From Paraburkholderia kirstenboschensis (lineage in GTDB: Bacteria; Pseudomonadota; Gammaproteobacteria; Burkholderiales; Burkholderiaceae), in assembly GCF_904848585.1 (NCBI RefSeq), contig NZ_CAJHCR010000009.1, positions 1 through 64,000 on the forward strand: a stretch of DNA of 64,000 bases, in the 5' to 3' direction. The notes under the pieces were generated by a model. That model made no database searches. It had not been told where the DNA came from and saw only the letters and a program-made list of their open reading frames with translations. The translations under genes were made by a program, and so were the position numbers. Of this stretch, positions 26,893 to 36,436 are shown in pieces; position 1 is the first letter of the stretch, and each line of letters begins with the position of its first letter.

Positions 26893-27900
26893 CTAGAATC
26901 CTTCCAGCACGAGTTTTCCCCGCGTTTGTCCACTTTCGATGAGTGCATGAGCCCGGCGCAGGTTTTCAGCGTTGATGGTGCCGAGGTGCTCCCCTATCGT
27001 CGTGCGTAGGACGCCATCGTCAATGAGGGCCGACACGCGATTGAGGATCTCGTGCTGGCGGATCATGTCGGGTGTCTCAAACAACGAACGCGTGAACATC
27101 AACTCCCAATGCAGCGACACGGCCTTTCGCTTGAGCGGCACGGCATCGAGCATCTCCGGGTCGTCGATGACGCCCAGGCGTCCTTGCGGCGCGATGGCCT
27201 CGACGATCTGCGGATAGTGGCCGTCCGTCTGTGTGAGGCTCGCGATCAGGCGGACGTTATCGAGTCCTATGGCACGCAGTCCTTCGAGCAGCGGTCGCGA
27301 ATGGTCGATGACGTCGTGTGCGCCAAGCTCGCGGACCCACGACTGTGTCTCGGCTCGAGACGCGGTCCCGACGACTCGCAGTTTCGTCAGGCTGCTTGCG
27401 AGCTGAACGAGCATCGAACCAACGCCGCCCGCCGCGCCGATCACGAGCAGCGCGTCGCCCGCCCCAGCGCCCTCGACCGCACCGAGGCGGTCGAACAGCA
27501 GTTCCCACGCCGTCAGCGACGTGAGCGGCAATGCAGCAGCCTCCGCGTCCGTGAGCTTCGCCGGCTTGCGGCCCGCGATACGCTCGTCAACGAGGCCGTA
27601 CTCCGCATAACTGCCCGGCCGTGCAATCGAGCCCGCGTAGTACACGGCGTCGCCTGGCTTGAAGAGCGTGACGTCGGCGCCGATTGCCTCGACTGTCCCG
27701 ACAGCATCCCAACCCAGCACGCGCGGGTGATCGGTCGGCGATCCTTGCCGGACTTTGGTGTCGACCGGATTCACGGCAACGGCCCGGATTTTCACGAGCA
27801 GATCGCGAGGCCCCGGTGCTGGCTTGTCGAGGTCGGTATCGTAAAGCGAACGCGGGTTTTCCGCGGGCAAGCCGTGCTGTTTGTAGACGATGGCTTTCAT
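26893..27900 (-). CDS. Zinc-type alcohol dehydrogenase-like/quinone oxidoreductase
   Basis: A 335-residue MDR-family NADPH oxidoreductase. It starts MKAIVYKQHGLP, has VNPVDTKVRQG, the GWDAVGTVEAIG motif and the nucleotide loop VIGAAGGVGSMLVQLA. The catalytic zinc ligands of classical ADHs are not present, so it is grouped with quinone reductases and enone reductases. GAGGGA precedes the ATG. It is the first gene of the operon, 131 bp from the divergent LysR gene, and probably acts on electrophilic carbonyls or quinones. Confidence 0.9.
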   Translation of the reverse strand: MKAIVYKQHGLPAENPRSLYDTDLDKPAPGPRDLLVKIRAVAVNPVDTKVRQGSPTDHPRVLGWDAVGTVEAIGADVTLFKPGDAVYYAGSIARPGSYAEYGLVDERIAGRKPAKLTDAEAAALPLTSLTAWELLFDRLGAVEGAGAGDALLVIGAAGGVGSMLVQLASSLTKLRVVGTASRAETQSWVRELGAHDVIDHSRPLLEGLRAIGLDNVRLIASLTQTDGHYPQIVEAIAPQGRLGVIDDPEMLDAVPLKRKAVSLHWELMFTRSLFETPDMIRQHEILNRVSALIDDGVLRTTIGEHLGTINAENLRRAHALIESGQTRGKLVLEGF

Positions 27901-28031
27901 CACTGCATTCCCTCTATGTCGTTGGCGGCGCTCGGCGGATCGTACTGGGAGCGCGTGCAACGAATTTTCTTCGATGCGGCACCGCGGAAAAACCAGCACA
28001 ATTGCGCAGCACTTTCACAGCAGGAATGAAA

Positions 28032-28964
28032 ATGATTCGAATTGAAGACCTGGAGCTTTTCGTCCGCACTGCAGCTTTGGGAAGCTTCTCGAACGCAGCG
28101 CGCGAGGCGGATCTGCTGCCCGGCCAGGTCAGCGCGGCGGTACAGCGGCTCGAGCGGGAACTCGAAATCCGCCTGTTCGCTCGCACTACGCGCAGTCTGC
28201 GGCTCACGAAAGAAGGCGAGCAATACCTGCCCTACGCAACGGAAGTGCTTGCAATGCTGAAAGAAGGCCGCGAGCAATTGCACGGCGAGCAGGAGTCTTT
28301 GCAGGGTACTTTGAAGGTTGCCGCACCATCGGACCTGGGGCGCAACGTGCTGTTGCCGTGGTTGACGGAGTTTCGCGAGGCGCATCCGAAGCTTGTGCTA
28401 CGGCTGTCGTTGTCTGACCGGGTCACCGATGTTTTCCGTGACCCGGTCGATGTCGCGATCCGTTACGGCGTGGCTGAAAGTGCGAGTTACGTCGTACTGC
28501 CTCTCGCGGAGAACAACCGGCGAGTACTGGTTGCGTCGCCTGAGTATTTGCAGCGGCGCGGACGCCCGCGCACACTCGACGAACTCGTGATGCACGAGTG
28601 TCTGCCGTACGTGCTTGGCGGCAGAGTCTATGATCGCTGGGTGTTCCCGGCTAACGGCGTGCGCCGGCAGGTGGCCGTCAAAGGATCGTTGCTATGCGAT
28701 GACGCCGAGATTGCGCGCCGCTGGTCTTTGGCCGGCAAGGGCATCGCATACAAATCGTGGCTCGACGTCTATCACGACGTCACAGCAGGCAGGCTGGAAG
28801 TGTTGATTCCCGATCAGCCCGGCGAATCATCGCCACTTAACATGGTGTGTCCGCACCGCCGGCAGTTCACGCCCGCCGTACGTTATCTTCATGCGGAACT
28901 CCGCGAGCGTACGGTGGCGATGACAGCCACGATGCGCGAGCACACCGAGTTTCGGGAGCCGTGA
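28032..28964 (+). CDS. LysR-family regulator
   Basis: A 310-residue LysR-type regulator with the N-terminal winged helix (DLELFVRTAALGSFSNAAREADLLPGQVSAAVQRLE) and a standard effector domain (LKVAAPSDLGRNVLLPWLTEF). ATG 28032 has AGGA six bases upstream; an ATG two codons earlier is too close to that site. It is divergent from the dehydrogenase/MRJP/nitroreductase operon, the usual arrangement for a LysR activator of that operon. Confidence 0.92.
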   Translation: MIRIEDLELFVRTAALGSFSNAAREADLLPGQVSAAVQRLERELEIRLFARTTRSLRLTKEGEQYLPYATEVLAMLKEGREQLHGEQESLQGTLKVAAPSDLGRNVLLPWLTEFREAHPKLVLRLSLSDRVTDVFRDPVDVAIRYGVAESASYVVLPLAENNRRVLVASPEYLQRRGRPRTLDELVMHECLPYVLGGRVYDRWVFPANGVRRQVAVKGSLLCDDAEIARRWSLAGKGIAYKSWLDVYHDVTAGRLEVLIPDQPGESSPLNMVCPHRRQFTPAVRYLHAELRERTVAMTATMREHTEFREP

Positions 28965-29019
28965 TTGCGACTGAGCTGCCAGGTACCGTTCGCCAGTATC
29001 GAATCGTGGTCCGCACAAC

Positions 29020-29322
29020 TCACATTCGATTCTGGCGGCGGCAGGCGTGCAATATCTCGTTGACTGCAAATGCCCCTCTCACGGTCTGCACATTCTGCAA
29101 CACACATATGTGATAGGACTTTTCGCGCGGCAAAAGCAGTCCACTATTCTTGTAGAGTGCTACGCACGAATTTCTGATGACACGTGCCGCGTAGCTGCTC
29201 TGGCTATTCGCTAACGAATTCAGAATGCATTGATCGTATTCCCCATTCTCGCCGCCAAACGCCAGGGCTGATAACGGTGCGGCGAGCGTCAGAGAGACGA
29301 CCATGTAAGCTAGTTTGAGCAT
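29020..29322 (-). CDS. Small secreted four-cysteine protein
   Basis: A 100-residue protein with a signal peptide (MLKLAYMVVSLTLAAPLSALA). The mature part has two similar cysteine-paired modules: YDQCILNSL...RVIRNSCVALY and YHICVLQNVQ...NEILHACRRQ. The C-x(17-18)-C pairs are likely disulfides in the periplasm. I know this cysteine pattern only as uncharacterised. ATG 29322 is chosen because the signal peptide begins there; a longer frame upstream has none. The ribosome site is weak. The gene stands alone between a LysR gene and an FAD oxidoreductase. Confidence 0.6.
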   Translation of the reverse strand: MLKLAYMVVSLTLAAPLSALAFGGENGEYDQCILNSLANSQSSYAARVIRNSCVALYKNSGLLLPREKSYHICVLQNVQTVRGAFAVNEILHACRRQNRM

Positions 29323-29500
29323 GGACGTACGGCAAAGCGAACATAACCAAGGCAATCGTAGCACGCTGCGTTTAGATGCAAATGCGTACCCGATCCAGCG
29401 GGCATCGCCCTCATCGTCGATCGACGTCCGCAAGCGTGGCGCGCGACGTTGCGCGAAGTCGTGCATCAAGGTGCCGCGAGCGCTCGCCCACGTCTTCAGC

Positions 29501-30829
29501 TCACATCATTTCGGGGCTGCTCAGTTTCGTTCCGTCGGAAAAGCGCGCGAGTCTGTAGGGGCCGATGTCCAACTCCGGCGCCTCGTCCATTACCAGCCGG
29601 CTCACGAGTAAGCCCGCGCCCGGTCCTAGTCCGAAGCCGTGTCCGCTAAAGCCGGAGGCGATCACCAGACCCGGTTTTGCATCGACCTTCGAGATGATCG
29701 GGACGAGGTCCGGCGTCGTGTCGATCGCACCCGCCCATGCGTGAGCGATGCGCAAGCCCGACAACTCGGGAAACACGCGGGCCACGTTGTGCAGGCCGCG
29801 TTCGAGCCATTCGGCATCGGCGCGCGGGTCCAGCACCCGTGTTTGTTCAAACGGCGAGATGTCATCGTCGCGCCAGGTCGCGCTCGCTTCTGGTCCGTGG
29901 AAGAAGCTGGCACCGACGCGAATCTTGAGTTTCTTCTTCAGCTTACTGCGGAACATGGTGCGGAACTTCACCGAATGCCGCAGGTTTTGCGGCGCGAGTT
30001 CCACCCGTCCATAGCCGGGGACAGCGATGGTGTAGCCGCCGTCCAGCCTCCGCCTCAACGCGAAGTCAGGCCCGGAGAAACAGCCTTCGATGACCGCAGG
30101 CGCCTCAGCAGTGCGCAACGCCGTCCCTATTACGTTGATGGCGGGCAGATCGATACCATGATGCTGGCAGAACAACGCGCTCCAGGCACCTCCCGCGAGC
30201 ACCACGGTGTCGGCTGCGAGCCGGCCGCGCTCCGTCCAGACGCCGCAGACGCGCCCCGCACTCGTGTCCAGACTGCGTGCCGCGCAGTTCTGGTAGATCC
30301 TGGCGCCAAGCCGTTGCGCGCCGCGCGCAATCGCAGGCGCGGCTTTCGACGGCTCGGCGCGGCCGTCCGTGACCGACCACAGACCTCCAGCCCACCTCGC
30401 ACGTCCGGACGGAATGCGCGCTGCCAGTTCGCGCGCACTGAGGATCTCACTGTTGAAGCCGATCTCCCGTGCACGCGCAATCCACGACTCCCATTGCGCG
30501 ACGTCCGATTGAAGCTCCGTGCCATACAGGATGCCCGCTTTACGAAAACCAATATCCTCGCGAAGTTCTCCGCTCAGTTCGCCCCAGCGCCTGAGACTTT
30601 GCATTGCGAGCGGCAACTCATAGAGGTCGCGGTTTTGCTGACGCACCCAACCCCAATTGCGCCCCGACTGTTCGCAGCCAATGACGCCCTTTTCGAGCAA
30701 AACCACCTGGATGCCGCGCCGCGCCAGTTCGTACGCGGTGCTGACACCAACAATGCCGCCGCCTATTACCGCGACATCGCATCGCTCGGGGAAATCTTCG
30801 CTATTCGTGACTTCGTCTATCCTTAACAT
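29501..30829 (-). CDS. FAD-dependent oxidoreductase (DAO/DadA family)
   Basis: A 442-residue DAO-family flavoprotein. The FAD-binding Rossmann motif GGGIVGVSTAYELARRG begins near residue 23, followed by VVLLEKG and SGRNWGWVRQQNRD, a segment found in amine and D-amino-acid dehydrogenases. The C-terminal GFSGHGFGLGPGAG closes the FAD site. It lies 265 bp downstream of the AAHS-like MFS gene on the same strand, and together with gamma-glutamyltransferase suggests catabolism of an amino acid or amine derivative. The substrate is unknown. Confidence 0.88.
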   Translation of the reverse strand: MLRIDEVTNSEDFPERCDVAVIGGGIVGVSTAYELARRGIQVVLLEKGVIGCEQSGRNWGWVRQQNRDLYELPLAMQSLRRWGELSGELREDIGFRKAGILYGTELQSDVAQWESWIARAREIGFNSEILSARELAARIPSGRARWAGGLWSVTDGRAEPSKAAPAIARGAQRLGARIYQNCAARSLDTSAGRVCGVWTERGRLAADTVVLAGGAWSALFCQHHGIDLPAINVIGTALRTAEAPAVIEGCFSGPDFALRRRLDGGYTIAVPGYGRVELAPQNLRHSVKFRTMFRSKLKKKLKIRVGASFFHGPEASATWRDDDISPFEQTRVLDPRADAEWLERGLHNVARVFPELSGLRIAHAWAGAIDTTPDLVPIISKVDAKPGLVIASGFSGHGFGLGPGAGLLVSRLVMDEAPELDIGPYRLARFSDGTKLSSPEMM

Positions 30830-31094
30830 TTCACAGCCGCCGGTTGCCGCCTCTTGGTTGGACTGCAGTAGAGACCTTCGGAAATGCGCACATGAGCGCG
30901 GTTCACCGTTTCACCATCTGCAGAAAGTGGCTACGATTTTGCTATCTTCCATCGCTTCGCTGATAGGACGATCCTGTCGCCTCTGAGGCGGATACGTCGA
31001 AGATCCACCGCAACACGCATTGCTGAGTTCGACGAGCGATGCTCACCGGCGCAGGTATCGGCGACCTCAAACTTCTGCGGTGAAACCCGCAGAG

Positions 31095-32393
31095 TCACGG
31101 CGTGGATGGCCGCTCGGTGTCGTACAAGCGGTCCGGGATAAACAGCGCGGTGACGCCGCTCAAGAAGAAGACCGCACCCACGACAAGAAAGCCGAAGCCG
31201 ATGGAGAACTGGGTGGCGAGATAGCCGATAACAATCGGCGCTGCGCCCGCGCAGAAACGTCCGACGTTATAGGAACCACCAACAGCAGTGCCGCGGATGG
31301 AAGTGGCGAAGCTCTCGGACATGAAAGTGCCGATCGTGCCCAGCGGAACACCATACAGAAAGCCGAAGAAAAGCATGAGAGCCGCAATGTTCTCGCGCGT
31401 ATGCCAGAAGATGATGACCGGCAAAAAGAGCGCGGCGCCCGCGCAGCCCAGCACATACACGCCACGCCGGCTCCAGCGGTCGCCCAGCCAGCCGGCGAAG
31501 ATCTTGCCGATGAAAGCGACCACGTAAGTACCGATCATGTAGCCAGTCAGCGAGCTGAACTTGATATGCAGTTCTCTTTCCAGGTACGTGGGTAGCCAGT
31601 TGTTCAAACCATAAAAGCCGGAAAGAATGAAAACCGAGGCGAGAGTCCACAGGATGAACAGCGTGCGCGTCTGTCGATTGCGGAAAATCACGGCGTAGCG
31701 GCCGTCGCGCAATCGCGCTCCGCTCTGGCCTTGAGTGCTGCTTTCACTCTGGCTTTTGCGGTCGGCTGCACGGCTCGCCCGCCAGCTAGCCGGCTCGGGC
31801 ACGGCAAACCTGATCGCCAGCGCAAACACCACGGGAACGGCCGACACGTAATACAGCGTGCGCCAGCCGTAGTGCGGCAAGATCCAGCTGCTCAGTGCAA
31901 TCACCACGATGTAGCCGGCCGAAATACCGGTCTGCAACGCACCGAGAATCAGCGAGCGTCTTTCGGTGGGCACATATTCGGCAACCAGCGTGGTGACCAG
32001 CACCATGCAGCCGATTCCCAACGCACCGATGAAGCGAACAATCGCGAACTGCAGAAAGCTGTGAGTGAGCCCGAGCAGTCCCGCGCCGAGCGAAAAGAGC
32101 GCCAGCGCCCACACGATCACCCTCACCCGGCCCACACGATCGCTTAGCCAGCCGCCCAGTATCCCGCCCGCGGCCATGCCTAACAACGTCAGGCTGCCCA
32201 ACGCTCCCGCCTGGACATTGCTCAGCCCGAAATCGTCCTTGATTCGCGTGAGGGTCAAGCCGTACATCATCACGTCGGCGCCATCGGCCATTAGCGCCAG
32301 ATAGGAAAGGACGAAGACCAGCAGCCAACGGCCTTGCGATTCGACACCTGGTGTCGCCGGCGACGCTGTCACAGCACGCGGAGTTGTGGTCAT
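31095..32393 (-). CDS. MFS transporter (aromatic acid:H+ symporter-like)
   Basis: A 432-residue 12-helix major facilitator. The first segment has MADGADVMMYGLTLTRI, with the acidic residue typical of AAHS-type carriers, followed by GGWLSDRVGRVRV; the second half has FAGWLGDRWSRRGVY. A hydrophilic loop rich in Ser and Gln separates the halves. The start ATG is one base past the stop of the GAF-domain gene, so the two are coupled. It is the second carrier of this operon. Confidence 0.9.
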   Translation of the reverse strand: MTTTPRAVTASPATPGVESQGRWLLVFVLSYLALMADGADVMMYGLTLTRIKDDFGLSNVQAGALGSLTLLGMAAGGILGGWLSDRVGRVRVIVWALALFSLGAGLLGLTHSFLQFAIVRFIGALGIGCMVLVTTLVAEYVPTERRSLILGALQTGISAGYIVVIALSSWILPHYGWRTLYYVSAVPVVFALAIRFAVPEPASWRASRAADRKSQSESSTQGQSGARLRDGRYAVIFRNRQTRTLFILWTLASVFILSGFYGLNNWLPTYLERELHIKFSSLTGYMIGTYVVAFIGKIFAGWLGDRWSRRGVYVLGCAGAALFLPVIIFWHTRENIAALMLFFGFLYGVPLGTIGTFMSESFATSIRGTAVGGSYNVGRFCAGAAPIVIGYLATQFSIGFGFLVVGAVFFLSGVTALFIPDRLYDTERPSTP

Positions 32394-32394
32394 G

Positions 32395-32949
32395 TCAGAG
32401 AGAGGTCGAACTGCCGGCAGATGCCGTATTGGCCGCCATGAGAGCGGGAGCGAGGAACGAACCGATCAGCAATCCGAGCGCTTCGTGCCCCTCGGTGTAC
32501 CACCATTCCCGATGTGTCAGGTTCATCGTGCCGATGCACACGCCGTTGTACGCGACCGGAATGTTCAGTATCGATCCAAGGCCCATGCCGGTCATCACCG
32601 CATGATCGTCGAACGCTTCGCGAATGCCTTGCGGCGTTTCTGCGCGAAATGGCTCTAGGTCGTGCAGAACCCGTCTGGCCCACGGGGTGCCGCGTTTTTT
32701 CTTGCGCCCGCCAAGTGGATACACGTCTGGCATGTTCGTATAAGCGCGCTCGACTTCCTCGCGCTCCGCGTCGTAAGACATGATCGTAAAGAGGCGAAAG
32801 CCGATTACGCTTGCCGCCACCTCATGAACCGCACGGAAAAGCGCCGCCGGCTGACCGTTGAGCCGCATGGCCCTGGCGAGATGTTCCAGATGGGAAATGT
32901 CCAGCGTTTGCGGGACGGGCGGCGCAGTCACGATCCGGTTGGCTTGCAT
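32395..32949 (-). CDS. GAF-domain protein
   Basis: A 184-residue protein that appears to be a single GAF domain (VHEVAASVIGFRLFTIMSYDAE, IREAFDDHAVMTGMGLGSILNIPVAYNGVCIGTMNLT). No output domain follows, so it is either a free-standing small-molecule binder or an enzyme of GAF fold. ATG 32949 was chosen over a GTG eight codons earlier; neither has a strong ribosome site. It sits between two MFS genes, 33 bp after the first and one base before the second. Confidence 0.82.
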   Translation of the reverse strand: MQANRIVTAPPVPQTLDISHLEHLARAMRLNGQPAALFRAVHEVAASVIGFRLFTIMSYDAEREEVERAYTNMPDVYPLGGRKKKRGTPWARRVLHDLEPFRAETPQGIREAFDDHAVMTGMGLGSILNIPVAYNGVCIGTMNLTHREWWYTEGHEALGLLIGSFLAPALMAANTASAGSSTSL

Positions 32950-32982
32950 GGTGTGTAGGCGAAAAGTTGGCACATCGCGGCT

Positions 32983-34395
32983 TCAGCCGCCTAGTTCCGT
33001 GGAACTGAGCGGGCCTCGAACATCCTGTTCGCGCCCGAACTCCTCGGCCTCGATATCTTCGAGCGAGCGGTTGCGAGTCTCGATACCCAGGCAGAAAACC
33101 ACGCATGCCCCGACGAGCAGAACTGTCGTGGTCATCGCGAACACGCCGAGAAATCCGAACGCGGGGTAGACGAGGCCGACCAGAATGGGCGCGCTCACCG
33201 AGCCGATGCGGCCAAACGATGAGGACGAGCCCGTACCCGTCGTGCGAACCGCAGTGGGAAAGACTTCAGGGGTGTACGCATAGACGCCCGCGAACGCGCC
33301 GTTCATGAAGAACGACAGGCATATGCCCGCAAGCATGATGCCGATTCCCGTGTGAGAGAACGCAAGCGCGATCGCCGCGAGGCCGCCCAGCAGCATGTAC
33401 GACGCGACCACCGCTTTGCGTCCGATGCGCTCATTGAGCCATGCGGCCGAGAAATAACCCGGGATCTGCGCCCCATAGATCGCGATGGAATAACCGAAGC
33501 TCTTCGTCATGGTGAGCCCCTCCTTGAGGAGCAGACTCGGAATCCATGAGAAGAACGAGTAGTACGCGAATGCTACCGAGAACCACATGAGCCAGCTTAC
33601 CGCCGTGGTGCGCGCGAGTCGCGGCGACCACAATGTGAGCACGTTCTGCAATGCGCGACCCTTTGACGGTGCCGACGTCGGCATCATGCGGACGGGAGCG
33701 ACCGGCGCTAGATGAATGCCTCGGCCGGTAAACCATGATTCGATAGCGCTAACGATGCGATTCGCTTCTTCCGTTCGGCCCTGGCTCTCCAGCCATCGCG
33801 GCGACTCCGGCAGCGTCCTTCGCCACCAGAGCAGCATGACGACCGGCAACGACGTCACCACGGCCAGGTAGCGCCAGCCATCGGCAAAGTTTCTCACCAC
33901 CAAGAAGCCGAGAATCGACGAACTCAGATAGCCAAACGACATGAAGCCGACCAGCGCGCCGCAAAACATTCCCCTGTAGCGGCGCGGCACGAATTCCGCG
34001 AGGAATGGCGCGATCACCACCGTCTCCGCGCCGGAGCCGAAACCCGCGACGATACGTAATGCGAAGAACGTGTGCCAATCCGTCGCCGCAGCACTCGCGA
34101 GCGACGCGACACAGTAGATCGCCAGCGCCGACATCATGATGCGGCGGCGGCCGATCAGATCGGCGAATACCCCCGATAGAAAAGCGCCGAAGAAATAACC
34201 GATATAGGTACTGCTGGCAACGAGGCCTGTCTCGGCGCTCGTCAAATGCCACAGCTTGCTCACGACCGGCAGCAGAAACGCAAGCGACGACGAATCGAGT
34301 CCGTCGAACAGATACCCCAGCCCGCCGATAAGCAGGAGTTTGCGGTGAAAACCCGATAACGGGAGTCGTTCGAGACGAGCGGCTACGGCAGACAC
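32983..34395 (-). CDS. MFS sugar/acid transporter
   Basis: A 470-residue major facilitator of the sugar-porter-like group (GLGYLFDGLDSSSLAFLLPV, GVFADLIGRRRIMM, WRRTLPESPRWLESQGR, YTPEVFPTAVRTTGTGSSSS). GTG 34395 with AGGGAG seven bases upstream is the preferred start; a longer frame would overlap the gamma-glutamyltransferase gene by 17 bp. The PESPRWL and PE-x-FPT-x-R motifs are standard for this group. It is the first carrier of the operon, directly after the gamma-glutamyltransferase gene. Confidence 0.9.
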   Translation of the reverse strand: MSAVAARLERLPLSGFHRKLLLIGGLGYLFDGLDSSSLAFLLPVVSKLWHLTSAETGLVASSTYIGYFFGAFLSGVFADLIGRRRIMMSALAIYCVASLASAAATDWHTFFALRIVAGFGSGAETVVIAPFLAEFVPRRYRGMFCGALVGFMSFGYLSSSILGFLVVRNFADGWRYLAVVTSLPVVMLLWWRRTLPESPRWLESQGRTEEANRIVSAIESWFTGRGIHLAPVAPVRMMPTSAPSKGRALQNVLTLWSPRLARTTAVSWLMWFSVAFAYYSFFSWIPSLLLKEGLTMTKSFGYSIAIYGAQIPGYFSAAWLNERIGRKAVVASYMLLGGLAAIALAFSHTGIGIMLAGICLSFFMNGAFAGVYAYTPEVFPTAVRTTGTGSSSSFGRIGSVSAPILVGLVYPAFGFLGVFAMTTTVLLVGACVVFCLGIETRNRSLEDIEAEEFGREQDVRGPLSSTELGG

Positions 34396-34444
34396 GGCAA
34401 GGTTCTCCCTGAAGGATTGAGCGCGTTGATCGCGGGCGCGAAGT

Positions 34445-36229
34445 TCATCGCCCAACCGCATATGCCTGCATCTGACGAGGCGTCGCCGCGCCGCGCATCA
34501 GGCCATTTCTGATTCCCACTGCGCAGACCCGCCCCAATGCCCAAGGCTCGGCCACGGTCAGATCATGTCCACGCGCGCGCAATTCGGCGAGCGTGCTTTC
34601 CGGGAAACGGGCTTCGGCGGACATCTTGCCCAACTGCATCGCGCGCGGGTAGAACGAGCCGGGGAAGTGAGCGGTCTGGAACGACGGCGAATCTGCGGCG
34701 GCCTGGAAGTTCATGCCCGCGTGCACATGTTTCAGGAATAGCTGGAGCGACCATTGATCCTGCTGGTCGCCGCCGGGCGTGCCGAATGCCGCGTAGGGTT
34801 TGCCCGCGCGGGTGACGAGCGTGGGCGACAGCGTTGTGCGAGGACGGCGCCGAGGACCCAGCGACGAAGGCAGGCCCTCTTCCATCCAGAACATCTGCGC
34901 GCGCGTGGTGACGTTAAAGCCGAGCCCGGGCACCGCTGGCGACGCCTGCAACCAGCCGCCCGACGGCGTAGCCGACACCATGTTGCCCCACCGGTCGACG
35001 ACATCGAGGTGAACGGTGTCGCCTCGCAACTCAGGCAACGGCGCGAAGGTCGGTTCGCCCTGCCCGAAGCCGCCGAACTGTTCCTTCCCAGCGAGTGCCA
35101 TGATGCGCGCGGCGCGGTGCTCGCTGTCGCCCAGCGTTCCCGGACGAAATTCGAGCGACGCGCGCAGCGGATCGATCAGCCGGCGACGTTCGTCGTTGTA
35201 GGCGTCGCCGAGCAGCACGTCGAGCGGGACATGGGCAAACGCCGGGTCGCCGTAGAACACCTCGCGGTCGGCGAACGCGAGCTTCGAGCACTCGATAACC
35301 GTGTGGACGAAATCCGGTCCCAGCGGATCCATGGCTGCCAGATCGAAGCCCTTGAGCAGCGCGAGTTGCTGCAGGAACATCGGCCCCTGCCCCCACGGAC
35401 CGGTCTTGTGGACACGGAGGTCGCCGTAGTCGTAGGACACTGGGTCTTCATAGGAGGGTTCCCAGCGAGCGAGATCTTCGGCGTCGAGCAAGCCGCGATT
35501 GCGCTGGCCGGAAGTATCGAGAACGGCCGTCGATCGAAAGTACTGGTCGATGGCGTCGGCCACGAACCCGCGATAGAACACCTCGCGAGCCCGTTCGCAC
35601 TGCTCGGCGCGATCACTGCGGCTCGTCGCTTCTCGCAGAATGCGCTTGTAGGTATTGGCAATCGCCGGATTGGCGAAGAGTTGATTCGGCGTGGGTGCGT
35701 CGCCATTGCGCAGCCACTGCTCGGCCGAAGTAGGCCATTCGGTGAGGAAGAAATCCTTGATCGCGAGGATCGACGAAGCCATGCGCGGCAGCACCGGATA
35801 GCCGTTCTCCGCATAGCCGATCGCATAGCTCAACACGTCTTCGAGCGGCAACTGGCCATAGTCGCGCAGCATGGCCATCCATGCGCCGAATGCCCCGGGT
35901 ACCACCGCCGGCAATAGTCCGGTGCCCGGCACCACTTCCAGCCCCAACTCGCGCATACGCTCGATGGTCATGCTCGCGGGCGTCACGCCCTGCCCGCAAA
36001 GCACTCGAACACGGTCTTCACGTGCGCTGTAGAACACCACCGGCAGTTCACCGCCGGGACCGTTCAGATGGGGCTCGACGATCTGGAGCACAAACCCCGC
36101 AGCGGCGGCGGCGTCGAACGCATTGCCGCCTTTTTCGAGCGCGGCCATGGCCGACGCGCTGGCCAGCCAATGCGTGGAAGCCACCATTCCGAACGTTCCA
36201 ATCAGTTCGGGACGAGTTGTAAACGACAT
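34445..36229 (-). CDS. Gamma-glutamyltransferase-family protein
   Basis: A 594-residue Ntn-hydrolase proenzyme of the GGT family. The autocleavage site is the Thr in RGDTVHLDVVDRWGNMVS, near residue 400, and further motifs are GGELPVVFYSA, NVTTRAQMFW and AAFGTPGGDQQDQW. No signal peptide is seen, unlike periplasmic GGT, so it is probably cytoplasmic. Cytoplasmic relatives include HpxW-type oxamate amidohydrolases, so the substrate may be an imported amide or gamma-glutamyl compound rather than glutathione. It is divergent from a FadR-type regulator, with a matching operator 37 bp upstream. Confidence 0.9.
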   Translation of the reverse strand: MSFTTRPELIGTFGMVASTHWLASASAMAALEKGGNAFDAAAAAGFVLQIVEPHLNGPGGELPVVFYSAREDRVRVLCGQGVTPASMTIERMRELGLEVVPGTGLLPAVVPGAFGAWMAMLRDYGQLPLEDVLSYAIGYAENGYPVLPRMASSILAIKDFFLTEWPTSAEQWLRNGDAPTPNQLFANPAIANTYKRILREATSRSDRAEQCERAREVFYRGFVADAIDQYFRSTAVLDTSGQRNRGLLDAEDLARWEPSYEDPVSYDYGDLRVHKTGPWGQGPMFLQQLALLKGFDLAAMDPLGPDFVHTVIECSKLAFADREVFYGDPAFAHVPLDVLLGDAYNDERRRLIDPLRASLEFRPGTLGDSEHRAARIMALAGKEQFGGFGQGEPTFAPLPELRGDTVHLDVVDRWGNMVSATPSGGWLQASPAVPGLGFNVTTRAQMFWMEEGLPSSLGPRRRPRTTLSPTLVTRAGKPYAAFGTPGGDQQDQWSLQLFLKHVHAGMNFQAAADSPSFQTAHFPGSFYPRAMQLGKMSAEARFPESTLAELRARGHDLTVAEPWALGRVCAVGIRNGLMRGAATPRQMQAYAVGR

Positions 36230-36265
36230 ACGCTACTCCTCTGCGATGGCTAAGACCGGTGCTGA

Positions 36266-36281
36266 ACCAATTGATATAGGT
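36266..36281. promoter_or_regulatory. GntR/FadR-type operator 1 (ggt side)
   Basis: ACCAAT-TGAT-ATAGGT, an imperfect inverted repeat, 37 bp upstream of the gamma-glutamyltransferase start. It shares arms and length with the perfect palindrome at 36421-36436. Confidence 0.55.
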
Positions 36282-36420
36282 ACAACTTGATTAACCAGCA
36301 TGTGGCTCACGCCACTCATTCCTCGATGCTAACCTGGAACGTATCGTCGGAGAATCCAGCCAAAAAAACATTACATGAAAATTCCCGCCGTCAGTGCGCC
36401 GTCAATCTGTTATCTTTGAT

Positions 36421-36436
36421 ACCAATATTCATTGGT
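36421..36436. promoter_or_regulatory. GntR/FadR-type operator 2 (regulator side)
   Basis: ACCAAT-ATTC-ATTGGT is a perfect 6-bp inverted repeat with a 4-nt centre, ending 13 bp before the regulator's ATG. Binding there would block its own expression. Regulator assignment is inference from position. Confidence 0.6.

Noticed and set aside
34754-35917. Plus-strand frame of 387 codons
   Set aside because: Antisense to the gamma-glutamyltransferase gene; composition is a shadow of it.
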